Below are positions 1-7,870 of a DNA stretch of 64,000 nt, one piece after another; the first letter of the stretch is position 1; each line of letters starts with the position of its first letter. The stretch is from Mycolicibacterium sp. HK-90 (lineage in GTDB: Bacteria > Actinomycetota > Actinomycetes > Mycobacteriales > Mycobacteriaceae): NCBI RefSeq assembly GCF_030486405.1, contig NZ_CP129613.1, forward strand, positions 6,262,001 to 6,326,000, given 5' to 3'. The position numbers and the translations under genes were made by a program. The notes beneath the pieces are model-generated. The model did not search any database. It saw nothing but the letters and a program-made list of their open reading frames with translations, and had not been told where the DNA came from.

Positions 1-193
1 CATAGGCCCGCACGAGCGCCACCTGCGGGTCGATCATCTCGTGCACCCCGATGAAGTTCGGACCGACGACGTTCCAGTGGATGTGCTTCAGCGTCAGATG
101 CAGGTCGTTGTAGGTGCTGAGCTGCTTCTGCAGCAGGTCGGCCACTTCGGAGCCCTGCTTGTCGGTCAGACCGGGAATGGTGAACGCAGTCAT
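1..193 (-). CDS. dps: Dps-family ferritin-like DNA-binding protein, C-terminus cut by window edge
   Basis: The N-terminal 64 codons of a starvation-induced Dps protein are present; the gene continues beyond base 1. The translation starts MTAFTIPGL and carries the helix-A segment LTLKHIHWNVVGPNF followed by GVHEMID, the signature where His and Asp/Glu residues form the inter-subunit ferroxidase site of Dps. Known mycobacterial Dps proteins assemble as 12-mers, oxidise and store iron and coat DNA in starved cells. The start is fixed by ATG at 191-193 with GAAAGGA a few bases upstream. About 67 bases separate it from the end of the glycosylase gene, which is on the same strand. Confidence 0.93.
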   Translation of the reverse strand, partial: MTAFTIPGLTDKQGSEVADLLQKQLSTYNDLHLTLKHIHWNVVGPNFIGVHEMIDPQVALVRAY

Positions 194-260
194 TGCGGAT
201 CCTTTCGGTTCACGATCGGTCCCACCCGGGTACCCGGCAAGCACGCGGGACAATCACCGT

Positions 261-1160
261 CTAGATCACACGTAGGTTCGGGATGGCCTGACGCGCGCCG
301 AAGCGTGGATTGTGGGCCAGCCCACTGGCTTCCAACAACCGCACGGCCCGCTGCCGGTGTGGGCGCAGCGGCTCCAGCAGTTCGATCATGGCCGCGTCGT
401 CGATCGGATGGCCCAGCAGACTGCGGCCCACCACGGTGGACAGGTGATAGTCGCCCACCGACAGCGCGTCGGCGTCGCCGAACGCCCGCTGCACGGTTTC
501 CGCTGCGGTCCACTCGCCGACGCCGGGCAGCGATCGCAGGGCTGTGACGGCCCGTTCGGCGATCAGGCGCTCGAGGGAATCAGCACGCTGGGCACAGCCG
601 ACGATGGTGCGGGCCCGCCCCGGATCCACGTTGGCGCGGTGAAATTCCCACGACGGGATACGCCGCCACACCTCGGCGCTCGGCATCACCCGCATCCCGG
701 TTGGCGCCGGCCCGGGGGCCGGGGCACCGTACTTGCTCACCAGTCGGCGCCAGGCCCGCCAGGCGTCCATACCCGAGACCCGTTGTTCGATGATCGCGGG
801 AATCAGCGCCTCCAGCACCCGGCCACTACGCCCGAGACGCAGGTGTGGCACCCGGCGGTGGGCCTCGGCGATCGTCGGTTCGACCGGGTCGAAGCCGGCG
901 GCATCGTCGTCGGCGCCCATCAGGGCGGGGAATCCGGCCAGGAACTCAGCGCTGCCGGGTCCCCACGTCTCGCAGTCCACCGTGCCGGGAGCCGACTTGG
1001 TGATCCGCGCCGTGACCGGGCCGCCGGACACCAGGCTGGTGAGCCAGAGTGCTCCATCGGGGCCGGTCCGGTAGCAGGGGTTGCCGCCACCACGGCGCCA
1101 CGGCGCCAGCGTCAGACCCGGGCTGGCCGGACCATCGAAGACGACGCTGGTTGCGGGCAC
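261..1160 (-). CDS. HhH-GPD DNA glycosylase (3-methyladenine/AlkA-like)
   Basis: A 299-residue base-excision repair glycosylase. The helix-hairpin-helix is visible as LPGVGEWTAAE (about residues 211-221), followed by SVGDYHL, whose Asp (about 237) sits where the catalytic Asp of HhH-GPD enzymes lies. The iron-sulfur Cys cluster of the EndoIII branch is absent, which favours the AlkA/OGG-like branch. It would remove alkylated or oxidised bases. M. tuberculosis has a similar protein (Rv0142, from memory) next to a DUF427 gene, as here. It is probably co-transcribed with the DUF427 gene 9 bases upstream. The exact damaged-base substrate cannot be read from sequence. Confidence 0.85.
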   Translation of the reverse strand: MPATSVVFDGPASPGLTLAPWRRGGGNPCYRTGPDGALWLTSLVSGGPVTARITKSAPGTVDCETWGPGSAEFLAGFPALMGADDDAAGFDPVEPTIAEAHRRVPHLRLGRSGRVLEALIPAIIEQRVSGMDAWRAWRRLVSKYGAPAPGPAPTGMRVMPSAEVWRRIPSWEFHRANVDPGRARTIVGCAQRADSLERLIAERAVTALRSLPGVGEWTAAETVQRAFGDADALSVGDYHLSTVVGRSLLGHPIDDAAMIELLEPLRPHRQRAVRLLEASGLAHNPRFGARQAIPNLRVI

Positions 1161-1169
1161 CGCACCAGA

Positions 1170-1526
1170 TTAGGTCAGGACGATGTCGGCCTTGTCCGGG
1201 TAGAACGCCAGGTGATCGGCGATCTCGGCCACGGCCGGGTACGGCTGCTCGTACGTCCAGATCGCATCTTCGACCCCGCCGACGTGGAAATAGTTCGCCT
1301 CACCCTTGTACGGGCAGTAGGTGGTGGTGTCGCTGCGGGTGAGCGTGGCGGTCACGTCGGCGCGGGGGATGTACTGGACCGCGGGGTAGGTCGATTCCTG
1401 GAGGGTCAGCGCATTGTCGGTTTCGGCAACCACCTCGCCGTTGACCCGCACGGTCACGTGTCTGCCCGTGGGCGTGACCGTGATGGGGTGTGCAGCGTTT
1501 GGTTGCAACACGGGACGATCGGTCAT
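1170..1526 (-). CDS. DUF427 domain protein
   Basis: A 118-residue single-domain DUF427 protein. The family hallmark is seen as TTTYCPYKGEANYFHV near residues 66-83, preceded by a beta-strand-rich region. DUF427 proteins are small beta-tent proteins of unknown biochemical function, common in actinobacteria. The gene lies 9 bases upstream of the glycosylase on the same strand, so the two probably form an operon. A tandem DUF427 paralogue is present at 17002-17796. Confidence 0.85.
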   Translation of the reverse strand: MTDRPVLQPNAAHPITVTPTGRHVTVRVNGEVVAETDNALTLQESTYPAVQYIPRADVTATLTRSDTTTYCPYKGEANYFHVGGVEDAIWTYEQPYPAVAEIADHLAFYPDKADIVLT

Positions 1527-1579
1527 AGCTGGTTCAACACCTCTGGTCGGGCTGTTCTTCCGGTGCCTACGATCAAGCC

Positions 1580-2035
1580 ATGACTGCTCCCGTGAAAGCC
1601 ACCGTGTCCATCGCCGCCGATCCTGCGGCGGTGTACGCGCTCATCACCGACCTGCCCACGCTGGCCTCACTGGCCGAGGAGGCGCATGCGATGGAGTGGC
1701 AGAAGGGCACCACCGCCACCCCGGGTTCGGTTTTCAAGGGCCACAATCGCAACGGCGCCAAGAACTGGAGCACCATCTGCACCGTGACCGACGCCGAGCC
1801 GGGCAAGACGTTCGCCTTCGACGTGAAGTCCCTGGTGTTCCCGGTCGCGCACTGGCGCTATGACATCGCGGCCACCGACGGCGGCTGCACGGTCACCGAG
1901 TCCACCTGGGATCGTCGCGCGGGCTGGTTCAAGAAGGTCGCGGGCCTGGCCACCGGGATCAGCGATCGCGACAGTGCCAACGCCGAGCACATCCAACTCA
2001 CCCTGCAGCGGCTCAAGGAACGCGCCGAGGGCTGA
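1580..2035 (+). CDS. SRPBCC / polyketide-cyclase-like ligand-binding protein
   Basis: A 151-residue protein with the START-like SRPBCC layout: beta strand VKATVSIAADPAAVYALI at the N-terminus, then a helix, a curved sheet with FKGHNRN and WSTICTV, and a long C-terminal helix ending TLQRLKER. These folds bind hydrophobic small molecules in a deep cavity; the ligand is not predictable. It is transcribed divergently from the DUF427 gene, 53 bases away, and converges on the DUF222/HNH gene 10 bases downstream. Confidence 0.8.
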   Translation: MTAPVKATVSIAADPAAVYALITDLPTLASLAEEAHAMEWQKGTTATPGSVFKGHNRNGAKNWSTICTVTDAEPGKTFAFDVKSLVFPVAHWRYDIAATDGGCTVTESTWDRRAGWFKKVAGLATGISDRDSANAEHIQLTLQRLKERAEG

Positions 2036-2045
2036 CGCCCGCCGT

Positions 2046-3476
2046 TCAGAACGGTGGTGGTGGTCCGTATTGCTCGGCGAGCCAGGCTTGGTATTGGCGT
2101 TCGGTGTCGAGGTCGTTGTTGAGTTCGGCGCGTAGGCGTCGTTCTTCGGCGATGCGGTCTTGGCGGTCCTGCTCGCGGGTGTGTGTGCGTTTGGGCATCT
2201 TGGCGTTGTGGTTCGGGCCGTGGGCCGAGGGTTCGGGCAGGTTGAGGTCCCCGGTGGGTTGGGCCAGAGTGGGGAACATCCCGGCGCCGTGCGGCTCGGT
2301 GGTGTAGACGTGGCCGGTGGGCGTGGTGATTTCTACTGTGCCATCAGGAAATTGACGATCCGACCAGCCGGGGCAGAACGTTTTGACCAGGTGGTGCGCC
2401 CGGCAATAGAGCTTGGTGTTGGACGGATGCGTCGGGCCTGTCGGCCAGGGTGCTGTGTGGTCGATGTCGCAGCGTTGCACCGGCGCATCACAACCGGGGA
2501 AGCGACAGGTGAGGTCGCGGAAGCGGATGAACTCCGACAGCGCCACCGACGGGCGATACCCCGGCTCACCCACATCAGCATCAGCGGGCACCCGCACCGG
2601 CTTGATCTTGGCCGAGCCCGCCAGGTCACGCACACGGTCGGCGGGCAGGATCCCATGCCCGGGCAGATACCCCGGATCATCAGAGGTCGCATCCAGGGTC
2701 GATTGCTCGGCCAGCACATGAACCATCGCAGCGTCAGCGGCCGCGCGCTTCTGCGCGGCCGGGCAGTCATCACGACCACACCGGCACACCAGCTGCGCCT
2801 CCAGACGAGCCAACGGCCCCACCGCATCCGCACGCCGCCGCTCATGACTGCGCGGATCATGCTCACACACCGTGTCAGCCAACGCATCCAGACGTTGGTC
2901 CAAGGCAGCGCCATCGACCGCGTCGATATTGGCCCACACCGTGGCCCTGCCCGGGCTGCCCGCATCGATCTGCACAAACCGGTCCTGCGCCAGATCCGGG
3001 GGCACCCGCTCCCCGTTCGGATCGATTTTGGCAACCCACTGATCGATCCGATCCCGCAACTGCCGTTCAGAGAATCGCATCCACCGATAGGCCCGAGCCG
3101 CCAGTTCGGCGTCCACCTCGGCCCACACCGACCGATCCGCGGTCTCGGTGCGGGCGATAATCATCCGCACCACCCGATAATCGATATCCCCCACCGCGAA
3201 TCGGGCCGCCACCAACGGCAACTTGTCGCGTAACACCCGCGCGTGATGCACCTGGGTACCGGCCCGACCCCTACTGATCCGCATCGCCGCCGACACCTCG
3301 GCGCACACCTCCTCATACGGGTCAGTTCGCCACAAAATACTGTCGATCAGTTCCTGTTCACGCAGGGTGTCCAACGCCCCGATCGCGGCGAACCGGGCCG
3401 CGATCGCCACCGACTCGGCCCGCGTGGCTGCGCCGACCTGGTCGATCAAGACGACATCCGACACCGTATCGAACAT
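2046..3476 (-). CDS. DUF222 / HNH endonuclease signature protein (13E12-type repeat family)
   Basis: A 476-residue member of the mycobacterial 13E12 repeat family. An N-terminal helical DUF222 domain occupies roughly residues 1-330, and a compact HNH domain about 345-400: CRFPGC, then CDIDHTAPW, then LYCRAHHLVKTF, giving the Cys pair plus His-Asn-His type metal site. The C-terminal tail is charged (RTHTREQDRQ...). ATG at 3474-3476 is preferred over an upstream in-frame start because MFDTV is the usual family beginning. This family occurs in many copies in mycobacterial genomes and is thought to be mobile or recombinogenic. Nuclease activity is known only by family, and no flanking repeat is evident. 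Confidence 0.85.
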   Translation of the reverse strand: MFDTVSDVVLIDQVGAATRAESVAIAARFAAIGALDTLREQELIDSILWRTDPYEEVCAEVSAAMRISRGRAGTQVHHARVLRDKLPLVAARFAVGDIDYRVVRMIIARTETADRSVWAEVDAELAARAYRWMRFSERQLRDRIDQWVAKIDPNGERVPPDLAQDRFVQIDAGSPGRATVWANIDAVDGAALDQRLDALADTVCEHDPRSHERRRADAVGPLARLEAQLVCRCGRDDCPAAQKRAAADAAMVHVLAEQSTLDATSDDPGYLPGHGILPADRVRDLAGSAKIKPVRVPADADVGEPGYRPSVALSEFIRFRDLTCRFPGCDAPVQRCDIDHTAPWPTGPTHPSNTKLYCRAHHLVKTFCPGWSDRQFPDGTVEITTPTGHVYTTEPHGAGMFPTLAQPTGDLNLPEPSAHGPNHNAKMPKRTHTREQDRQDRIAEERRLRAELNNDLDTERQYQAWLAEQYGPPPPF

Positions 3477-3578
3477 GTGTTCGAGTATGCCATCATCCAC
3501 AGACAAGCACTGGCACTGCCGAAGCATGTCGTACCCCGAGAGGAATGTGGCGACCAAGCACCGATGAAAGGCGACCCG

Positions 3579-4052
3579 ATGTGCTGGCTCTGCGACCACC
3601 CCGAGGCAACCCGGCAGGACTATCTCGATCTATTGCGGGAGAAGACTTTCAAGCGAGGCTGGGCGGTGATTTACGTCGAGCATGCCCGCAGACCGTTCGG
3701 CTACACGATCGGGCTCAGCGAGGCCGGGCTGCCCGAGTTGCTGATCACCGGACTGTCGCCGCTGATGACGAGCAAGCTGCTGAACACCGTGGCCGAATAC
3801 ATGGTGGACGAGTCCAAACCTGCTCCTGGTGACACCATCACGTTGCCCGATGACTGGTTCGCCGAATTCATCGAAGTCAGCGAGCCCACTGCCCATCTCG
3901 GTTTCGCAGTGGCGTTGTGCGGTCGCGATATCCGCGCGCTACAGGTCGTCTGGTACGACCGGCACGGTCACTCACCGTGGTGTTCCGAGTTCAACCGGGG
4001 CGGGCCTCGCCAACCTGTTCTCGGCTTGCGGGGTTCCCCCGAAAGCGCTTGA
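3579..4052 (+). CDS. DUF4262 domain protein
   Basis: About 157 residues. The start MCWLCDHPEA carries an N-terminal CxxC and is preceded by GAAAGG nine bases upstream, which favours ATG 3579 over the in-frame ATG 3564. The body (WAVIYVEHARRPFGYTIGL, PELLITGL, CGRDIRALQVVWYDRHGHSPW) matches the DUF4262 family, whose function is unknown. It is divergent from the DUF222/HNH gene, about 100 bases away. The N-terminal Cys pair could bind metal; that is inference only. Confidence 0.8.
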   Translation: MCWLCDHPEATRQDYLDLLREKTFKRGWAVIYVEHARRPFGYTIGLSEAGLPELLITGLSPLMTSKLLNTVAEYMVDESKPAPGDTITLPDDWFAEFIEVSEPTAHLGFAVALCGRDIRALQVVWYDRHGHSPWCSEFNRGGPRQPVLGLRGSPESA

Positions 4053-4073
4053 ACATACTTCTTTCTGCCACCT

Positions 4074-4135
4074 GTCGATCAATTTCTGCCACCGGAAATT
4101 ATGGCTCTGAGCAGTCGGTTTAGACAGACATACCG
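4074..4135 (+). promoter_or_regulatory. 62-nt upstream element shared with 16564-16625
   Basis: This block aligns without gaps to 16564-16625, 47 of 62 positions identical by hand count. It contains the dyad AATTTC-N8-GAAATT and ends GACATACCG. GGAA and GGTT spaced 19 bases apart resemble an extracytoplasmic-function sigma promoter (GGAA...SGTT). The sequence TTTCTGCCACC occurs twice here, at 4062-4072 and 4083-4093, 21 bases apart (about two helical turns). It precedes a small secreted protein gene, as the second copy does. Confidence 0.6.
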
Positions 4136-4187
4136 GCACGGAGAGCACAAGAAACGACAGCCGGACGAGACAGGAAGAAGCAGGAAA

Positions 4188-4406
4188 ATGAAGAAGTTCG
4201 GATTCGCCGTCATCGCCGCCAGCGGACTGGGCGCAGCCGTTCTGGGCCTGGCCGCGCCGGCCGTGGCCGCCGAGCCCGCTCCCATCGCAGTCCCCAGCGC
4301 CGTCACCATCTCCTCGGGTGTCGACCACTTGGGCTGGCTGGACCAGATCCATCCCAAGCCGCAGGTGCCCAAGGTGGACAATACGGTGCGTCACAGCGGC
4401 CGCTGA
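4188..4406 (+). CDS. Small secreted protein of unknown function
   Basis: A 72-residue protein starting MKKFGFAV, with a hydrophobic core and a signal-peptidase-I site after AAPAVAA, leaving a mature peptide of about 43 residues (EPAPIAVPS...) with no cysteine. The start is ATG 4188 after a purine-rich leader containing GGAAGAAGCAGG. No family was recognised. It is monocistronic, bounded upstream by the element at 4074-4135 and downstream by a strong hairpin at 4418-4451. It shares its upstream region, but not its mature sequence, with the gene at 16660. Confidence 0.75.
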   Translation: MKKFGFAVIAASGLGAAVLGLAAPAVAAEPAPIAVPSAVTISSGVDHLGWLDQIHPKPQVPKVDNTVRHSGR

Positions 4407-4417
4407 TCGCTGACGCC

Positions 4418-4451
4418 AAGCGGGGCAGTCCTGAAAAGGACTGCCCCGCTT
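4418..4451. terminator. Bidirectional hairpin terminator
   Basis: A 15-bp perfect stem (AAGCGGGGCAGTCCT on the left) closed by a GAAA tetraloop lies between the convergent ends of the secreted-protein gene (4406) and the methyltransferase gene (4463). The stem ends AAG...CTT, so each strand has a short T-containing tail. Its position and symmetry suit a terminator for both strands. Confidence 0.8.
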
Positions 4452-4462
4452 GCTGTTCAGCG

Positions 4463-5281
4463 TCAGAAGGCGTAGCGGTGGTACTGCGCCATGTAGCGGA
4501 GTGCGGGCACGGGTTTCATGGCGGCCAGGGTCATCCGGTAGTACCAGGGCAGTATGTCGAACGACTGATCGTCGAGTGCGGACTTCCAGACCAGGAGCCG
4601 GGTACCCGGCACCGCGCGCAGGATGTCCTCGGGCTTGTTGATGGCCCAATGGAGTTTGGCCCCGGACCGGCGCACCACGGTGTTGACCCACTGTCCTTTG
4701 ATCCCGAGCTTGTTGAAGGCATCGAATTGCAGTTCCCCGGAAGGGAATCCGTCGACGATACGCCGCAGCAGGGCAACGCCGTCGTGTTCGGTGAGGTACA
4801 TCGTCAGCCCCTCGCCGATCATCAGCGTCGGCCGGTCGGCGGGAATGTCACGCAGCCAGGCCGGATCGGTCACCGACGCGGCGACCACGTGACAGTGCTC
4901 TGCCGACGGGTAGAGCTGCTCGCGCAGGTGCGCCACATCGGGATAGTCGATGTCGTACCACTCGACGCCGGGACCGGGCTCCAGCCGGAAGTACCGGCCG
5001 TCGAGGCCACAGCCCAGGTGCAGCACCACGGCCTCGGGATGAGCGTTCAAAAACTGGCGGGTCCAGCGGTCGAAGTGGGCGCTGCGCGTGGTCACCGACG
5101 GCGCGGTCGCCTCGGTGATCGAGGTGCGGCTCCAGTCGTAGTCGATACGCTCGGCGATCTGCTTGGCCAGTTTGTCGCCGAGGATCGGGTTGGGCAGCCC
5201 GGCATCGAGCGCTTTGGCGTAGAAGGTCGCCAGCATGGTCTGCGGCGCCCCGGAAAGGTCGACTTTCAGCTTGTCGGTCAT
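4463..5281 (-). CDS. Class I SAM-dependent methyltransferase, TcmP/LCMT type
   Basis: About 272 residues, starting MTDKLKVDLSG. Motif I is VLHLGCGLDGRYFR (near residues 85-98), followed by the acidic loop EWYDIDYPDV and MIGEGLTMYL, the arrangement of the leucine carboxyl methyltransferase / TcmP-like O-methyltransferase family (COG3315). These proteins are multiplied in mycobacteria and substrates are mostly unknown. ATG 5281 was chosen over the longer reading frame because the extra 16 residues look like untranslated sequence. The 3' end faces the hairpin at 4418-4451. Confidence 0.83.
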   Translation of the reverse strand: MTDKLKVDLSGAPQTMLATFYAKALDAGLPNPILGDKLAKQIAERIDYDWSRTSITEATAPSVTTRSAHFDRWTRQFLNAHPEAVVLHLGCGLDGRYFRLEPGPGVEWYDIDYPDVAHLREQLYPSAEHCHVVAASVTDPAWLRDIPADRPTLMIGEGLTMYLTEHDGVALLRRIVDGFPSGELQFDAFNKLGIKGQWVNTVVRRSGAKLHWAINKPEDILRAVPGTRLLVWKSALDDQSFDILPWYYRMTLAAMKPVPALRYMAQYHRYAF

Positions 5282-5344
5282 ATTCGCCAGGTTAGGCCGC
5301 AATCCGCTTGCCGCCCAGTGGCTTAACACCTGTCGGCGTGGTGT

Positions 5345-6361
5345 TCAGTTGCCCTTCTGCGCGCGTTTGGCCGCCCGGAGCCCCACCCAGAACTTCGCCG
5401 CCTCGGCGATCGATTCCTCCACCGGCCTTGGCTGCCAACCGAGTTCGCGGACGGCCTTGGAGTGGTCGAGCTCCGCCTCGGCCCGCATCAGACGCAGGGA
5501 TTCCAGCGACAACCGCTCGTCGGTACCGCGCAGTTTGCCTTTGATGGTGCCTGCCGCGGCCAGCAGATAGGACACCGGTAGCGGGATCGACCGCTGCGGG
5601 GGCGCCACTCCCGCGGCCTCGGCAGCCAGCCTGGCCACCTCGGCGTTGCTGATCATCTTCTCGGAGATCAGATAGCGCTCACCGGGTGCGCCCCGGTCGG
5701 CGGCCAACAGCATGGCCTTGGCGGCGTCGTCGATACCGACGGCCTCCAGGTCGATCCCGCTCATCACGAACGGCAGCTTGCCGAACGCCGCGCCGGCGAT
5801 GATCGCGCCGTGCGGGGTCCGGCCCCAGTCACCGCTGCCGTAGGTGGTGGACACGCACATCGCGACGGCAGGCACGCCGCGCTCGCGCGCGTACCGCAGC
5901 ACCAGGTCTTCGGCCTGTACCCGCGAGCGCACGTAGGGCGTCACCTTCGACACGTCGACGACGTCGGCCTCGGTGGACCGCTTCCCGCGCTTGCGCCCGA
6001 CGGTCACGTAGCTGCTGGTGTAGACGAACTTGCGCAGGCCCGTGATCTCGGCGGCCACCTCCAGCACGTTGCGAGTGCCCTCGACGTTGGTGCGGAACAG
6101 TGGCGCCGGATCACGCAGCCAGCCGCGCGGGTCGACGACGCAGTGGTAGACGACGTCGCAGCCGGTCATCGCCTTGCGCAGCGCCTCGGTGTCGAAGACG
6201 TCGCCCAGAACGCGCGTGACGTCGAGGTCGTCGATGCCGACGGTGTTGGCGTTGGGCCGCACCATGGCGCGGATCTCAGAACCGTCATCGGCGGCGACCA
6301 ATTGCCGCAACACGTGGGAGCCCAGGAACCCGTTGGCCCCGATGACCAGCTTTGCGCCCAC
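5345..6361 (-). CDS. NAD(P)-dependent extended SDR (epimerase/dehydratase family)
   Basis: A 338-residue Rossmann protein with the nucleotide motif GANGFLGSHV at residues 8-17 and VVYHCVVDPRGW later, as in dihydroflavonol-4-reductase/3-beta-HSD-like extended SDRs. Where the catalytic YxxxK is expected the sequence reads YVRSRVQAE, so Lys appears replaced by Arg. It sits 4 bases from the NTF2-like gene upstream on the same strand. M. tuberculosis Rv0139 appears to be the counterpart. The substrate is unknown. Confidence 0.8.
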   Translation of the reverse strand: MGAKLVIGANGFLGSHVLRQLVAADDGSEIRAMVRPNANTVGIDDLDVTRVLGDVFDTEALRKAMTGCDVVYHCVVDPRGWLRDPAPLFRTNVEGTRNVLEVAAEITGLRKFVYTSSYVTVGRKRGKRSTEADVVDVSKVTPYVRSRVQAEDLVLRYARERGVPAVAMCVSTTYGSGDWGRTPHGAIIAGAAFGKLPFVMSGIDLEAVGIDDAAKAMLLAADRGAPGERYLISEKMISNAEVARLAAEAAGVAPPQRSIPLPVSYLLAAAGTIKGKLRGTDERLSLESLRLMRAEAELDHSKAVRELGWQPRPVEESIAEAAKFWVGLRAAKRAQKGN

Positions 6362-6365
6362 TAGT

Positions 6366-6866
6366 TCAGCCCCCGAACTTCTTGAGCCACGCTTCAGCCT
6401 CCTCGGTCAGGGTGCCGAGCTCTGCGGCCTTGCGGCACCACTTGCGGGCCGCAGAGGCGAAACGAAGGGGGTTGTAGACGTCTTCCTGGCGTGACCAGAG
6501 GCCGTCGCCGGCGTAGGTCAGGATCGAGATGTTGGTGGCGCTGATGATGGTGCCGTCGCCCGGATCGCGCATCGGGTTGTCCAGCTCGCAGATGATCCGG
6601 CCCGTGGGTTCGTCGATCACCGACCACAGCGACGGGAACGCGGTCATGTAGCTGCCCGGGAAGGTGGTCATGGTCTTCCAGATCCATGGCCGAACCTGTT
6701 CGCGGCCCTTCATGGTGCCCACCGCGTGTTCGATGTAGTCGACGTCGACGGTGTAGTGGTCCGCCCAGATGTCCCAGTTCTGGGTCTGGGCCGCCCGGTC
6801 CACGGTCTGCTCGAACGTCTCGAAGGCAGCGGCGAGTTCTTCGCGGCTGAAAGACCTGCTCGTCAC
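6366..6866 (-). CDS. NTF2/SnoaL-like protein
   Basis: A 166-residue protein with the SnoaL/NTF2 cone-fold pattern: N-terminal helices (FETFEQTVDRAAQTQNW), the conserved WADHYTVDVDYIEH segment and four strands ending in WSRQEDVYNP. Members bind small hydrophobic ligands or act as isomerases/hydrolases. It begins with GTG at 6866, just after a GGGG stretch. It appears co-transcribed with the SDR gene, so it may help process the same substrate; that is inference from context. Confidence 0.75.
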   Translation of the reverse strand: MTSRSFSREELAAAFETFEQTVDRAAQTQNWDIWADHYTVDVDYIEHAVGTMKGREQVRPWIWKTMTTFPGSYMTAFPSLWSVIDEPTGRIICELDNPMRDPGDGTIISATNISILTYAGDGLWSRQEDVYNPLRFASAARKWCRKAAELGTLTEEAEAWLKKFGG

Positions 6867-6908
6867 CCCAAAACTAGAACACGTTCTACCGGGCTTTGTC
6901 GAGGCCTG

Positions 6909-7313
6909 TCACTGCACGGCAAGAACCTGCCGCGACCCCAGCGGTGCCTGCAGCGGCACTTCGGCGGCGCCGGAAACGGCGAGCGCGATGCACATCCGGC
7001 CGACGGCCTCCGGTGGCGTTCCGCCGCGCAGCTCGACCGTGACGGTCTCGGGAGTTTCCCGCGTGACGAGGTGCACCCCGAAGCAGTCGGGAGTGCCCGC
7101 GGTGAAGTTGACCCGCAGGCCCTCACCGTCACGGCTGAACGATTCGATGTCGGTCCGGTGTGGGTCCACGATCGCCGGATTGTCGACGAAGAGGGTGCGT
7201 GCGGGATCCGGCGCCACCTCGGGCACCGCGACGGGGTTCGGGTCGGCCGCGGCGGTGGGGCATCCGGCCAGCAGGAGTAAAGACGCGAGGCCCGTGGTTG
7301 CAACTGCACGCAT
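6909..7313 (-). CDS. Putative lipoprotein
   Basis: About 134 residues from ATG 7313. The N-terminus MRAVATTGLASLLLLAGC has a hydrophobic core and a lipobox (LAGC), so Cys18 would be lipidated after signal peptidase II cleavage. The mature part (ADPNPVAVPEV..., two further Cys) has strands but no recognised family. GTG codons a few positions upstream in the same frame could be the start. It lies divergent from msrA, 26 bases away, so the two promoters must overlap. Confidence 0.65.
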   Translation of the reverse strand: MRAVATTGLASLLLLAGCPTAAADPNPVAVPEVAPDPARTLFVDNPAIVDPHRTDIESFSRDGEGLRVNFTAGTPDCFGVHLVTRETPETVTVELRGGTPPEAVGRMCIALAVSGAAEVPLQAPLGSRQVLAVQ

Positions 7314-7339
7314 GACCACCACGGTAATCACGGAGCACA

Positions 7340-7864
7340 ATGGGGAACATGGGCAACTATTCGACAGCGATCCTTGCCGGCGGCTGCTTCTGGGGCATGC
7401 AGGATCTGATCCGCAAGCAGCCCGGCGTGGTCTCCACCCGCGTCGGCTACACCGGCGGCCGCAACGACCATCCGACGTACCGGAACCATCCGGGCCACGC
7501 GGAGGCCATCGAGATCGAGTACGACCCGGCACAGACCGACTTCCGCGCGCTGCTCGAGTTCTTCTTCCAGATCCACGATCCGTCCACCAAGGATCGGCAG
7601 GGCAATGACGTCGGCACCAGCTACCGGTCGGCGATCTTCTACCTCGATGACGAGCAGAAGCGCATCGCGCTGGACACCATCGCCGACGTGGATGCGTCGG
7701 GATTGTGGCCGGGCAAGGTGGTCACCGAGGTGACGGCCGCGACCGATTTCTGGGAGGCCGAGCCCGAGCACCAGGACTATCTGGTGCATTACCCCAACGG
7801 GTACACCTGCCACTTCCCGCGGCCGGGCTGGAAACTACCCAAGCGGCAGACGGCGAGCCAGTAG
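7340..7864 (+). CDS. msrA: Peptide-methionine (S)-S-oxide reductase
   Basis: A 174-residue MsrA, repairing methionine-S-sulfoxide in proteins with thioredoxin. The active site GGCFWG places the catalytic Cys at residue 16; a second Cys in NGYTCHF near residue 161 is the likely recycling residue. Other family segments are [26 protein letters not shown] and [13 protein letters not shown] 7340 follows GGAG by five bases; ATG 7349 is an alternative. The downstream membrane-protein gene starts 7 bases after the stop. Confidence 0.95.
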   Translation: MGNMGNYSTAILAGGCFWGMQDLIRKQPGVVSTRVGYTGGRNDHPTYRNHPGHAEAIEIEYDPAQTDFRALLEFFFQIHDPSTKDRQGNDVGTSYRSAIFYLDDEQKRIALDTIADVDASGLWPGKVVTEVTAATDFWEAEPEHQDYLVHYPNGYTCHFPRPGWKLPKRQTASQ

Positions 7865-7870
7865 CCACGC

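Noticed and set aside
2046..3476. Mobile element boundaries around the DUF222/HNH gene
   Set aside because: No flanking direct or inverted repeats or target duplications were found, so it is listed only as a gene.
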